A stretch of DNA of 64,000 nt from NCBI GenBank assembly GCA_947497265.1, contig CANMFP010000001.1:124001-188000 (forward strand), in the 5' to 3' direction. Under the pieces are notes generated by a model, which was not told the origin of the DNA, made no database searches, and saw only the letters and a list, made by a program, of their open reading frames with translations. Both the position numbers and the translations under genes were made by a program. This DNA comes from an uncultured Isoptericola sp. Its GTDB lineage: Bacteria; Actinomycetota; Actinomycetes; Actinomycetales; Cellulomonadaceae. Positions 16,628 through 27,488 of the stretch are shown piece after piece. The stretch's first letter is position 1. Each line of letters opens with the position of its first letter.

Positions 16628-17181
16628 TCTCGGGTCAGGAACGCCAGCATCGCGTCCTTCGGGCCGTGCGGGGACTCGAAGCGCACCGCACCGGCGAGCT
16701 CGAACCCCATCGCAGCCGTCCGCGCGATCGCCGCACGGTGGCGCACGTCGGGCTCCACCACGATCCGCTCGACGTCGGGCCGCGAGAACGCGAACCCGAC
16801 CAGCGTCGGCCCGAGCACCTCCCAGGCCACCGCCTCGCTGCCGCGGAAGAAGTGGGCACCGACGTCGCCGGGCCGGACGTCGTACGCCGCCGCGACCGGG
16901 TCGTCCTCGGGATGGTAGAGCTGCGCGAGCGCCACCGGGACCTCACCGTCGCGCACCAGGTAGGCGTGGTGCGTGGGCAGCGAGCCCACGAACTCGTACG
17001 TCTCGCGCAGCTCCTCGCGCGTCAGCCGTCCCAGGCCGAAGAACCCGGCGTGCGGCCGTGTCACCCAGTCGTGCAGCACCTCGACGTCGGCGGCCGGGTC
17101 GAGCATCGTCACGCGCAGCCCCGACGTCCCCGCGCACCAGACCTCCTCGCCGGGCGCCCCGTCGTGCAGCCGTGCCGTCAT
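16588..17181 (-). CDS. Siderophore-type GNAT acyltransferase (DesC/IucB-like)
   Basis: GNAT-fold acyltransferase, 197 residues, last gene of the siderophore operon. It shows the AlcB/IucB-type features DWVTRPHAGFFGLG near residue 40 and, toward the end, ERIVVEPDVRHRAAIARTAAMGFEL, the acyl-CoA-binding and helix region of hydroxylamine acylases. The expected reaction is transfer of acetyl, succinyl or another acyl group from CoA to N-hydroxycadaverine. The start overlaps the penicillin-acylase stop by ATGA. The operon already has an acyltransferase-like domain fused to the synthetase, so the two may use different acyl donors; that is inference. Confidence 0.9.
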   Translation of the reverse strand: MTARLHDGAPGEEVWCAGTSGLRVTMLDPAADVEVLHDWVTRPHAGFFGLGRLTREELRETYEFVGSLPTHHAYLVRDGEVPVALAQLYHPEDDPVAAAYDVRPGDVGAHFFRGSEAVAWEVLGPTLVGFAFSRPDVERIVVEPDVRHRAAIARTAAMGFELAGAVRFESPHGPKDAMLAFLTRERALAEVVLRSPR

Positions 17182-19343
17182 GGCGTCTCCCAGGTCTCGG
17201 GGCGCAGCCGCGCCCAGTCCGTCTCGATCTCGTGCGTGCCCGCCGCCGCCCATTCGGGGTGCTGGTCCGCGAGGTGCGGCGACCTCGGGTCGCCGCTCGC
17301 CCCGAACGGCACGCCCCACCGGCTGCGCCGACGGTCCGCGAGGTCCCATACCCAGCGCGCCACGGAACCTCGCCAGGACACGGTCGAGACGCCCGGCACG
17401 GAGCCGGTGCAGCACACGGTGTCGGCGGCCCCGCCGACGGGTGCCCGCAGCGCGTCCGGGACCTGCGGGACGGCGACCGGGTCGAGCCCCGTCACCTCGG
17501 CCAGGGTGTGCAGCGGCACGACCGGGTGCAGCTCTCCCCAGGTCGCCGGGACGCTCGGCACAGCCTCGGCCGGGACAGGTCCACCGGTCCGCCCGGTCAC
17601 CTCCGCCAGCGCGGCCCCGGCCACGGCGGCCGGGTCCAGCGGCGGGTCCCACGTCACGCCCGCACGCAGGAGCGGCTCCAGGGCGCCCGCCACCCGCGCG
17701 GTCACGTCGCACCAGGGATCGAACAACGCCGGCAGCCCGGTCGGCGCGTGGACCGGAGCCAGCGCGGGGTGCGCGGCCACCCGACGGGCCAGCGCGTCCC
17801 GCCAGCGCACGAACGACGCCGCGTCCCGCGAGCCGGCCTCCATCCGTGCGCCGGCCCCCGCCCAGTCGCGCAGGCGTGCCGCGGCCGGGCCGACGCCGGG
17901 CCCCCGCACCCCGTCGAGCAGACCGACCAGGGCCGCCGCACCGCCGTCGGACACGTCGCCGAAGACCCGCGACTGGCCGTCGGGCCGCTCGCCGTCGTCC
18001 GGAGCCGTGGCGAGCAGCGCAGCGATGCGCCCGGCACGGTGCGGGGCGTACGTGTGCCCGAGGCCGGGCACCCGACCAGCGGGGACCGGGCGGTCGTTCG
18101 CGTCGACGGCGAGGTCGCGCACCTCGACGGGGGCCGGCATCGACCGCCACGGCGGAGCCGACCAGCCGGGGCCGACGGCGTGCGGAAGGACGCGCTCGGC
18201 CGGCGAGCGGTCCGGGGCCCGGCCCGCGGTGAGGCTGAGCACCGTGCCGCCCGTGTCGGCCGTGAGCACACGGTTGACCGGGTCGACCCAGCCGGCGAAC
18301 GCTGCCGCCACGTCGCGGGCGCTCCGCGCACGCAGCAGTCGACGCCACGACGCGACGCCGAGGTCCGCCTCGGTGCGGGCGGGCCAGCGCAGGCTGTGCC
18401 GGTCGGTGACCAGCGGCCCGCGCGGCGTCTCGGTCCAGGCGACCTCGACGTCCTCGGCGCCACGCACCGGGACGTTCTCGCGACCGGACACGCCGTCTCC
18501 CGCGGAGCCGTGCAACGTGTCCGCCGTCTCCGTGAACAGCTCGACGTGATGGGCCATCGCGTTGGTGATGCCCCACGCCACCGAGCGGGACGGACCGTCC
18601 GGCGCGCCGCCGTCGGGCACCGTCGCCTGCCCGAAGTGCTGGATACCGGGGACGCCCGGGAACGCCAGCCCCACCACGTCGTACTCGTCGCAGGCGAGGC
18701 GGACCTGCTGGTACACACCCGGCAGCTCGAGCAGCCGGTGCGGGTCGCCGGCCAGCAGCGGGATGCCGCTCGCCGTCCGTCCGCCCGCGAGCGCCCAGGC
18801 GTTGGAGCCGGCCGACGCGCCGGACCCGTCGCCGTCCGCCTCGCCCAGGAGCACGTGGTCCGGGCCGAGCGTCCGGGCGACGTGCTCGCGCCACAGCAGG
18901 TGCGGCCAGCCGCTGAACAGGACGTGGTTGGTCAGGAACACCCCGATCGGCATCCAGTCCGGCCAGGGGGTGTGCGGCGGCAGCTCCCCCGGGACGGCAC
19001 CGGCCAGCACGTCGAGCTCGGGCACGTCGCGGCCGCCCTCGGCCAGGCCGGCGTTCACGCCCGCCGTGTAGGCCGCGAGCCAGGCCCGCTCCGGGGCCGC
19101 GAGCGCGGCGTGGACCCGCCGGGCGGTGTCGACGAGCCGGACCCGCACGGCGAACCGGTCCCATGCCAGACCGCCGGGTCCGATCCGCGCGGCCAGGCGG
19201 CCCTCGGCGCGCCAGCGGTCGGACTCCAGCTGCCAGCCCCGGTCGCGCGCCGTCACGTACCCCTGCCCGTAGGCGAGGTCCGGCTCCGTGCCGGCCCGCA
19301 CGTGCGGCACGCCCCAGGCATCACGGAAGGTCTCGAACCTCAT
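17178..19343 (-). CDS. Penicillin acylase-family Ntn hydrolase
   Basis: Amide hydrolase of the Ntn superfamily, 721 residues, within the penicillin G acylase size range. The N-terminal alpha chain starts with TFRDAWGVPHVRAGTEPDLAYGQGYVTARDR; the maturation site is GSNAWAL, where Ser180 would become the N-terminal nucleophile after self-cleavage. The beta chain contains GDPHRLLELP and GITNAMAHHVELF. No signal peptide is visible, so a cytoplasmic location is likely. In a siderophore operon it could trim or exchange acyl groups; penicillin-amidase genes (desG) occur in some desferrioxamine clusters with aryl variants, and PvdQ deacylates pyoverdine. It overlaps neighbours on both sides by 4 bp. 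Confidence 0.92.
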   Translation of the reverse strand: MRFETFRDAWGVPHVRAGTEPDLAYGQGYVTARDRGWQLESDRWRAEGRLAARIGPGGLAWDRFAVRVRLVDTARRVHAALAAPERAWLAAYTAGVNAGLAEGGRDVPELDVLAGAVPGELPPHTPWPDWMPIGVFLTNHVLFSGWPHLLWREHVARTLGPDHVLLGEADGDGSGASAGSNAWALAGGRTASGIPLLAGDPHRLLELPGVYQQVRLACDEYDVVGLAFPGVPGIQHFGQATVPDGGAPDGPSRSVAWGITNAMAHHVELFTETADTLHGSAGDGVSGRENVPVRGAEDVEVAWTETPRGPLVTDRHSLRWPARTEADLGVASWRRLLRARSARDVAAAFAGWVDPVNRVLTADTGGTVLSLTAGRAPDRSPAERVLPHAVGPGWSAPPWRSMPAPVEVRDLAVDANDRPVPAGRVPGLGHTYAPHRAGRIAALLATAPDDGERPDGQSRVFGDVSDGGAAALVGLLDGVRGPGVGPAAARLRDWAGAGARMEAGSRDAASFVRWRDALARRVAAHPALAPVHAPTGLPALFDPWCDVTARVAGALEPLLRAGVTWDPPLDPAAVAGAALAEVTGRTGGPVPAEAVPSVPATWGELHPVVPLHTLAEVTGLDPVAVPQVPDALRAPVGGAADTVCCTGSVPGVSTVSWRGSVARWVWDLADRRRSRWGVPFGASGDPRSPHLADQHPEWAAAGTHEIETDWARLRPETWETP

Positions 19344-21814
19344 CCGCGCGCCACCGGGTTCGCCAGCGTGCCGGCATAGATCAGCGAGCTCGACTGGTCG
19401 GCCAGGTCCACCATCTGCAGCGTGTTGCGCAGCTGCAGCCGGTTCAGGCACGAGTGCGCGAACCGGTCGGCCCGCAGGTCCACCCCGGACTCGAGGTCCG
19501 GGTGCTCGGCGTGGTGCCGGTCGATGCACTCGCCCACGAGCGCCCAGAAACGGTCCTCGGCGAGCACGCCGTCGACCGCGAGGATGCCCGCGAGATGGCG
19601 CAGCACGCCGTCGAACACGTCGGTGAAGATGGCGAGCGCCTTCTCGGCGTCGTCCACGGGCGTGACGATCCGGGCCACGTCGCCGGGCATCGCGGACGAG
19701 AGGCGGCCGGAGAGCACGGCGACCTCCTCGCCGATGTCCTTCATGAACGCACCCCGCACGACGCCGTCGCGCAGCACGAGCACGAGGTTCTCCCCGTGCG
19801 GCATGAACGCCAGGTCGTGGGCGCGCAGGCAGTGCACCAGCGGGTACAGGTAGGCGTCCAGGTAGGCGCGGACCCAGGCCTCGGCGCCGATGCCGGACGC
19901 CCGGACCAGCGCGGTGGCCAGCGCCGACCCGGCCGCGTCCCGGTGCAGCAGGCTCGCCATCGTGGCCAGCCGCTCGCCCGGAGCGGTCCGGGGCAGCGGC
20001 GACTCGCGCCACAGCGCGGCGAGCATCTTGCGGTGGGCGTTCGGCTGCGGCGTGCGGTGGTAGACGTCACCGGTGTACCCGATCGCCGCCAGCTCGCGCA
20101 GGACGCCGAACCCGGCGCCCGCGAGCGTCGCGTCCTGCGCCACCAGCCCGGCGACCCAGTCGTTGATCGCCGGCGTCGCCCGCATGTAGCCCGGGCTCAG
20201 GCCCCGCAGGAACCCCATGTTCTGGATCGCGAGCGCCACCTTGACGTAGTGGCGCTCCGGCCGGGTGCGGTTGAACATCGTGCGGATGGACTGCTGCGGC
20301 GTGTACTCGTCGGCGCCCGGCCCGAGCGGCACGAGGTCGCCGCGCGCCACGTCGGCGGCGAAGGTGATCGGCAGCCGGTGCTGCGCCTGCCACGGGTGCA
20401 CGGGCAGGTAGAGGTACTCGGCCGGGTCCAGCCCGCGGGCGGTGAGGCGGTCCTCGAAGGCAGCGCGCTCGGCGCCGGAGAGCTCCGCGCCGTACAGCGC
20501 GTCCTGGCGCTGGCCCGCTCCGAGCGCCAGGTGCGTGTGCTCACGGCGCGCGGCGACCCACTGCAGCCGCAGCCGGCCGCCCCGCTCGGGCGCGTAGGCC
20601 GCGTAGTCCTCCAGGGAGAAGCCGATGCGCCCGTTGTTCGCGAGGAAGCCCGGATGGCCCTCGCTCATCGCGCCCTCGACGGCCTGGTAGGCCTCCGCGG
20701 CCCGACGGTTCTCGGCCGCGGCGTCGGCGGCCGGCAGCGTGAGATCCGCGACGAGGCGCGCGACGTCCGGCGTGGCACCGGTCAGCTCCCGGTCCCGCTT
20801 GGCGATCGCCGCGGCGAGCGTGCTCGACAGCTCCTCCAGGTACGTGGCGAGCAGCGCGTCCGGGACCCGCAGCAGCGGCTGCAGCCCGGCGATCAGGTCG
20901 AGCACGTCCACCGGCAGCACGGACCCGTCCGGGGCGGTCCGGGTGATCGATGCGGGGTCCACCACCCAGTGCTCGAGCGCGAACGTGCGGGCCGCGAACG
21001 CGTAGCTCGCGTCCTCGAGGTCGAGCCGGTACGCACCGGTGCCGCCACGGCCGTCCCGGCCGTCCAGGGCCGGGGTGAACAACCGCTCGTGCGCGAGCTC
21101 CGCGAGCGCCTTGGCGGCCAGGTGCCGGTGGGCGACGTCGGCGAGGTCGCTGCGCAGGTGCCCGGCGAACGTGACGCCGTCCCCGAGCGGGGACGCCGCG
21201 AAGTCGGCCCGCGTGCACACGCTCAGCGCGGCCGTCTTCGTGTGGCCGGCGTCGCTGACCCGCACCTCGCGCAGCACCCGGAAGCCTGCGGCGGCGTTCT
21301 TCGCGGCGATCTTCGCGTTGGTGACGTCGGGCTCGACGACGACGCGCGCTCCCCCGCGCCCGCCCACGGCCACGTCCGCGAGGCAGAAGCGCACGACGGC
21401 GCCCATCACGGCGTCCGTCAGGCCCGGCCGTCGGCGGGCCGGGTCGTCCGGCGGCGGCGCGACCAGCAGGTGCATGCCGACGTCGCCCGGCTCCGCGGCG
21501 TGCACCTGGGTGAGCAGCACGCGGGCCGGGTCGTACGTCTCGGTGTACACGACCGGCTCATCGTCGAGCCGGCCGATCCAGCCGTCCTGCGCGTCGTCGG
21601 CGGCGACCGCGGCCAGGTAGCCACGCACCCCGTCCACGTCCAGGTCGGCCATCGCCCACGCCGACGACGCCGGGTGGGCCAGCCACGCCTGCACCGTCGC
21701 GGCGTCACGGACCGGCGACACGGCGGTGAACGTCAGCTCCCCGAGCCGCGTCGCGGCCGAGAACACCGTGCGGTCCGCCGCGGGCACGACGGCGGTGGCA
21801 GTCGTCGCGCTCAT
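19340..21814 (-). CDS. Acyltransferase-NIS siderophore synthetase fusion (DesC-DesD-like)
   Basis: Two-domain enzyme, 824 residues. Residues ~25-215 form a GNAT domain (PASSAWAMADLDVDGVRGYL, VVVEPDVTNAKIAAKNAAAGF) like hydroxylamine acyltransferases. Residues ~240-820 are an IucA/IucC synthetase: the conserved blocks SEGHPGFLANNGRIGFS, LPVHPWQ, YVKVALAIQNMGF and MPHGENLVL are all present. NIS synthetases activate a carboxylate with ATP and join it to an N-hydroxyamine, here probably iterating N-hydroxy-N-succinylcadaverine into a desferrioxamine-like product. In Streptomyces DesC and DesD are separate proteins, so the fusion is notable. Coupled by ATGA overlaps to both neighbours. Confidence 0.94.
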   Translation of the reverse strand: MSATTATAVVPAADRTVFSAATRLGELTFTAVSPVRDAATVQAWLAHPASSAWAMADLDVDGVRGYLAAVAADDAQDGWIGRLDDEPVVYTETYDPARVLLTQVHAAEPGDVGMHLLVAPPPDDPARRRPGLTDAVMGAVVRFCLADVAVGGRGGARVVVEPDVTNAKIAAKNAAAGFRVLREVRVSDAGHTKTAALSVCTRADFAASPLGDGVTFAGHLRSDLADVAHRHLAAKALAELAHERLFTPALDGRDGRGGTGAYRLDLEDASYAFAARTFALEHWVVDPASITRTAPDGSVLPVDVLDLIAGLQPLLRVPDALLATYLEELSSTLAAAIAKRDRELTGATPDVARLVADLTLPAADAAAENRRAAEAYQAVEGAMSEGHPGFLANNGRIGFSLEDYAAYAPERGGRLRLQWVAARREHTHLALGAGQRQDALYGAELSGAERAAFEDRLTARGLDPAEYLYLPVHPWQAQHRLPITFAADVARGDLVPLGPGADEYTPQQSIRTMFNRTRPERHYVKVALAIQNMGFLRGLSPGYMRATPAINDWVAGLVAQDATLAGAGFGVLRELAAIGYTGDVYHRTPQPNAHRKMLAALWRESPLPRTAPGERLATMASLLHRDAAGSALATALVRASGIGAEAWVRAYLDAYLYPLVHCLRAHDLAFMPHGENLVLVLRDGVVRGAFMKDIGEEVAVLSGRLSSAMPGDVARIVTPVDDAEKALAIFTDVFDGVLRHLAGILAVDGVLAEDRFWALVGECIDRHHAEHPDLESGVDLRADRFAHSCLNRLQLRNTLQMVDLADQSSSLIYAGTLANPVARG

Positions 21815-23196
21815 CGGGTCGCCTCCGCCGCCGGTGCCGGCGACGCGGCCGGGGTGCCGCCGTCGGGCAACCCGCCGGGCAGACCGAACTGCTGGAAGGC
21901 GATGCGCCGCTCCACCGGGTACGGCTCACGACCCGTGACCTTCGCGAGGACCACCGAGTTGCGCCACGGACCGAACCCGAGGTCCGGCGCGGTGACACCG
22001 TGCGTGTGCTCCTCGCCGTTGAGGGTGTGGATGCGCCCGTCGGTGCTCACCGCGTAGTCGCGCGTGACGTCGAAGCGGCCGCGGTCGTCCAGCAGGAGCC
22101 GGTCGCGGACCGGCTCGAGGAGCTCCGGCACGCCCGCGCCGTAGCCGGTGGCGGCGACGACCGCCCGGGTCCGGTGCTCCACGGTGCGGCCGAGCTGCGC
22201 GTGCCGCAACGTCAGCACGTGCTCCAGACCGCCGTCGTCGGCGGGCTCCGTGCGCGCGGCGACGACCTCCGTGTCGCTGAGCAGCGTGGTCGGCACCTCC
22301 CGCCCCAGCGCGGTGCGGCGGTAGAGCGTGTCGTAGATGTCGTCGATCAGGTCGCCGCTGATCCCCTTGTAGAGGTTGCGCTGCTCGCGGCCGACCAGGT
22401 CGCGCAGCTCCGGCGTGAGCCCGTGGAAGTGGTCCGTGTACTCCGGCGAGGTCATCTCGAGGGTCAGCTTGGTGTACTCCATGGGGAAGAACCGCGGCGA
22501 ACGCGTCACCCAGTCCAGCCGGAAGGCGCCCGCGTCCTCCAGCAGGTCACGGTACACCTCCGCGGCGGACTGCCCCGACCCCACGACCGTCACCGCGCCG
22601 CTGGCCCGCAGAGCGTCGCGGTGCGGCAGGTAGTCGGCCGTGTGGATCACCGGTCCGGCACCCGGCGTGCGCCCGGCGGACTCCGCCAGACCGGCCAGCG
22701 GAGGCGGCAGCCGGGGCGTCGTGCCCACGCCGAGCACCACGTGGCGGGCCTGGTACCGCTCCCGGCGGATGCCGCCGTCGTCCCCGGCGACCTCCGCCGT
22801 CACCACGTACTCGTCCGCGCTCGCGTCGTGCTCCACGGCGACGACGCGGCGGCCCCAGCGCAACGAGTCGAGCCGCGCGGCCACCCAGCGGCAGTACTGG
22901 TCGTACTCGGCACGGAGCGGGTAGAACGACTCGCGGACGTAGAACGGGTACAGCCGCCCCGTCGCCTTGAGGAACGCCAGGAACGAGAACGGCGAGGTGG
23001 GGTCCGCCATCGTGACCAGGTCCGCGAGGAAGGGCACCTGGATGGTCGCGCCCTCGAGCATCATGCCGGGATGCCAGCGGAACTCGTCCGCCTGGTCCAG
23101 GAACACCGCGTCGACGTCCGCCAACGGGTCGGCGAGCGCGGCGAGCCCCAGGTTGAACGGGCCGATGCCGATGCCGACCACGTCGTAGGTGCTCAT
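21811..23196 (-). CDS. desB: Lysine/cadaverine N-hydroxylase (DesB/IucD-like)
   Basis: FAD- and NADPH-dependent N-monooxygenase, 461 residues, the usual size. Motifs: FAD-binding GIGIGPFNLGLAAL at the N-terminus, substrate loop WHPGMMLEGATIQVPFLADLVTM, NADPH-binding VVGSGQSAAEVYRDL and the C-terminal ATGYG. The family hydroxylates the terminal amine of lysine, ornithine, cadaverine or putrescine. The adjacent decarboxylase implies cadaverine (or another diamine) rather than lysine. Overlaps the decarboxylase stop (ATGA). The symbol follows the Streptomyces desferrioxamine pathway and is an inferred equivalence. Confidence 0.93.
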   Translation of the reverse strand: MSTYDVVGIGIGPFNLGLAALADPLADVDAVFLDQADEFRWHPGMMLEGATIQVPFLADLVTMADPTSPFSFLAFLKATGRLYPFYVRESFYPLRAEYDQYCRWVAARLDSLRWGRRVVAVEHDASADEYVVTAEVAGDDGGIRRERYQARHVVLGVGTTPRLPPPLAGLAESAGRTPGAGPVIHTADYLPHRDALRASGAVTVVGSGQSAAEVYRDLLEDAGAFRLDWVTRSPRFFPMEYTKLTLEMTSPEYTDHFHGLTPELRDLVGREQRNLYKGISGDLIDDIYDTLYRRTALGREVPTTLLSDTEVVAARTEPADDGGLEHVLTLRHAQLGRTVEHRTRAVVAATGYGAGVPELLEPVRDRLLLDDRGRFDVTRDYAVSTDGRIHTLNGEEHTHGVTAPDLGFGPWRNSVVLAKVTGREPYPVERRIAFQQFGLPGGLPDGGTPAASPAPAAEATR

Positions 23197-24770
23197 CGTG
23201 CCGCCTCCGTGGTGTCGTAGCGGTCCAGGTGCGGGTGCACGTCCCGGCACGGGGGCACGTGGTCGTCGGCGAGCGCCTGACCGGCGAGGATGCCGTGCGC
23301 CGCGCCGCGCACCAGTCCCAGCACGTGGCGGACGTCGTCGAGCGTGACCTCCGGGTTGAGCAGGGTGAGCTTGAGGCAGGGACGCCCCTCCACGACCGTC
23401 CTGGCCACGCTCGCACGCCCCGAGTCGAACAGCACCCGCCGCACCCGCGCCACCAGGGCGTCCGCCTGGGCGTCCGTGACCCCGGCGGGCTGGTAGCGGA
23501 ACAGCACCGTGGACAGGTCGGTGCGCCCCACCAGGTGGAGCTCCGGGTCGTCCCTCAGGTCCGCGTGCACCGCGGCAGCCAGGTCGCAGACGGCGTCGAC
23601 CATCTCGCCGATCCCGTCAGCACCCACCGCCCGCAGCGTCGCCCACAGCTTGAGCGCGTCGAACCGGCGCGTGGTCTGCAGCGACCTGTCGACCTGGTTG
23701 ATCTCGACGTCGGCCGCGCCCGCCTCCGGGACCGGGTTGAGGTAGTCGGCGTGCCAGGCGGTCCGCGACAGGTCGGCCGGATCGCGCACCAGCACCGCGC
23801 TGGCGGACACCGGCTGGAAGAACGTCTTGTGGAAGTCGACCGTCACCGAGCGGGCGCGCTCGATGCCGTCGAGGCAGTGACGACGAGCCGCCGAGACGAG
23901 CAGACCGCCGCCGTAGGCCGCGTCGACGTGCAGCCACGCGTCGGTCGCGTCGCACAGGTCCGCGATCGTCGCGATCGGGTCGATGCAGCCACGGTCCGTG
24001 GTGCCCGCCGTGGCGACCACCGCCATGACGACGTCGCCGACCCGCGCCGTCGTCGCGAGCGCCTCCGCGAGCGCACCAGGGTCCATGCGGCCGTCGGCGT
24101 CCGCACCCACCGTGACCACCGCGTCGTCCGACAGCCCCAGGATCATGGCGGACTTCGCGACCGAGAAGTGGCTGCTGGAGGTCGTCAGGATGCGCAGCCG
24201 TTCCTGCAGCCCATGCCGCGCGACACCCCGCAGGCGCGTGCCGTCCGGCCCGGTCAGCGCACTCTCCCGGGCAGCCAGGAGGGCGTGGAGGTTCGACTGC
24301 GTCCCCCCCGAGGTGAACACGCCGTCGCCGCCGGTGAAGCCGATGCGCTCGGTGGTCCACCCGACGAGCCGGCGCTCCATGAGCGTCGCCACGGTGGACT
24401 GGTCGTAGGTGTCCACCGAGGTGTTGATCGCGGCGAGCATCGCCTCGGCACCGACGGCCGGGATCGCCACGGGGCAGTTGAGGTGCGCCGCGTACGCAGG
24501 GTCGTGGAACCACACCGCGTGGGTGGCGTACAGGTCCGCGGTCTCACGCAAGGCGCTGTCGGTGCCGATGGGTGCGTCGAGGTCGACGCCCTCCACGAGG
24601 GCGGCCAGCTCGGTGCGGCTCGCGCCGCTCCAGGGCTGCTCGACGGCGGCGAGGCGGGCGGCGACGTCGTCGACGACCCGGCCGACCGAGCGGGCGTAGG
24701 AGCTCGCCGTGCTGCTGTTCAGGAGAGCGTCGGTGCAGGTCAGCGTCGCGTCGGGCGGAGTGGTGGGCAC
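23193..24770 (-). CDS. desA: PLP-dependent decarboxylase, probable lysine decarboxylase (DesA-like)
   Basis: Group II PLP decarboxylase, 525 residues, first gene of the siderophore operon. The Schiff-base Lys is about residue 315 (SVTVDFHKTFFQPVS); upstream are FTSGGTQSNLHALL, TDRGCIDPI and VDAAYGGGLL, typical of this group. Lysine decarboxylation to cadaverine is the expected first step of desferrioxamine synthesis; an ornithine or diaminobutyrate substrate is not excluded. GTG 24770 is chosen since CGAGGAG lies 9 nt upstream and an iron box lies 45-63 bp upstream. A longer frame to 24974 would run through that box and the inverted repeat and is unlikely to be translated. Confidence 0.92.
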   Translation of the reverse strand: MPTTPPDATLTCTDALLNSSTASSYARSVGRVVDDVAARLAAVEQPWSGASRTELAALVEGVDLDAPIGTDSALRETADLYATHAVWFHDPAYAAHLNCPVAIPAVGAEAMLAAINTSVDTYDQSTVATLMERRLVGWTTERIGFTGGDGVFTSGGTQSNLHALLAARESALTGPDGTRLRGVARHGLQERLRILTTSSSHFSVAKSAMILGLSDDAVVTVGADADGRMDPGALAEALATTARVGDVVMAVVATAGTTDRGCIDPIATIADLCDATDAWLHVDAAYGGGLLVSAARRHCLDGIERARSVTVDFHKTFFQPVSASAVLVRDPADLSRTAWHADYLNPVPEAGAADVEINQVDRSLQTTRRFDALKLWATLRAVGADGIGEMVDAVCDLAAAVHADLRDDPELHLVGRTDLSTVLFRYQPAGVTDAQADALVARVRRVLFDSGRASVARTVVEGRPCLKLTLLNPEVTLDDVRHVLGLVRGAAHGILAGQALADDHVPPCRDVHPHLDRYDTTEAAR

Positions 24771-24804
24771 GTCCGGGGGCTCCTCGCCGAAGGGGATGAG
24801 TTGG

Positions 24805-24833
24805 TCAGGCTCGCCTAACTTAGTCTCACCTAA
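24805..24833 (-). promoter_or_regulatory. Iron box (DtxR/IdeR/DmdR-type operator) of the siderophore operon
   Basis: Read on the minus strand, TTAGGTGAGACTAAGTTAG (24833-24815) matches about 14 of 19 positions of the DtxR-family consensus. A second, overlapping half-match (TTAGGCGAGCCTGA, 24818-24805) follows. It lies 35-63 bp before the decarboxylase GTG. Iron-dependent repression of the whole five-gene operon is expected. Confidence 0.8.
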
Positions 24834-24885
24834 GTCCCAGGTCCAGACGAGCCACCATCTGAGACCGCGTGGGGCTGGCGGTGCC

Positions 24886-24979
24886 GCGGGGTGTCGGGTC
24901 CCGTGCACGGTCGCGTTCACGGGCGCAGGGCGCCCTCCACTTCGGGACTGACGACCGTGCACGGGACCCGACACCCCGC
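24886..24979. repeat. Long intergenic inverted repeat 3 (28-bp arms)
   Basis: Arms 24886-24913 and 24952-24979 are perfect 28-bp complements (left arm begins GCGGGGTGTCGGGTCC), with a 38-nt loop. It separates the end of thiC from the siderophore operon promoter. The loop beginning GTTCACGGGCGCAGGGCGC resembles the loop of repeat 1 (GCTCACGGTCGCTGCGC). A likely terminator of thiC transcription. Confidence 0.85.
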
Positions 24980-24999
24980 TTCGACGCTCCCGCCCGGCG

Positions 25000-27056
<2,057 letters not shown>

Positions 27057-27488
27057 TCAGGCGAGTCGCACGACGGCCTGGGCCCGACCGAGGACCTTGA
27101 CGTCCTCGTGGGTGACGGTGAGATCGACCCGTGCCGTGCCGGCCTCGGGGTCGAGCGCACCGATCGTCGCGACGACGTCGACGACGGCGCTCCCGCGGGC
27201 GGGGACGGGCACCGGCTTGGTGAATCGTGTGCCGTACCGGACGACCGCACCCGGATCGCCGACCCAGTCGGTGACCACGCCGATGACGGAGCCCATCGTG
27301 CACATGCCGTGGGCGATCACCCCGGGGAGCCCGACGTCGGTCGCGAAGCCCTCGTCCCAGTGGATCGCGTTGAAGTCGCCGCTGGCGCCGGCGTAGCGGA
27401 CCAGGGTGGCGCGGTCGAGCTCGAGGGTGCGGGTGGCGACGACGTCACCCACCGCCAGCTCGGCCAGCTCGGGGCGCTGCGTGGTCAT
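27057..27488 (-). CDS. hadB: (3R)-hydroxyacyl-ACP dehydratase subunit, MaoC-like
   Basis: Hotdog-fold hydratase, 143 residues. The hydratase 2 motif is present: YAGASGDFNAIHWDEGFATDVGLPGVIAHGMCTMG with catalytic Asp and His. It pairs with the preceding gene product to dehydrate 3-hydroxyacyl-ACP in fatty-acid elongation, as HadAB does in mycobacteria. The ATG shares one base with the upstream stop (TGATG). The rpmG-hadA-hadB order is conserved in many actinobacteria. Confidence 0.92.
   Translation of the reverse strand: MTTQRPELAELAVGDVVATRTLELDRATLVRYAGASGDFNAIHWDEGFATDVGLPGVIAHGMCTMGSVIGVVTDWVGDPGAVVRYGTRFTKPVPVPARGSAVVDVVATIGALDPEAGTARVDLTVTHEDVKVLGRAQAVVRLA

Noticed and set aside
24771-24974. 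Longer start of the decarboxylase gene
   Set aside because: It would translate the iron box and one arm of the inverted repeat; GTG 24770 has a better ribosome site.
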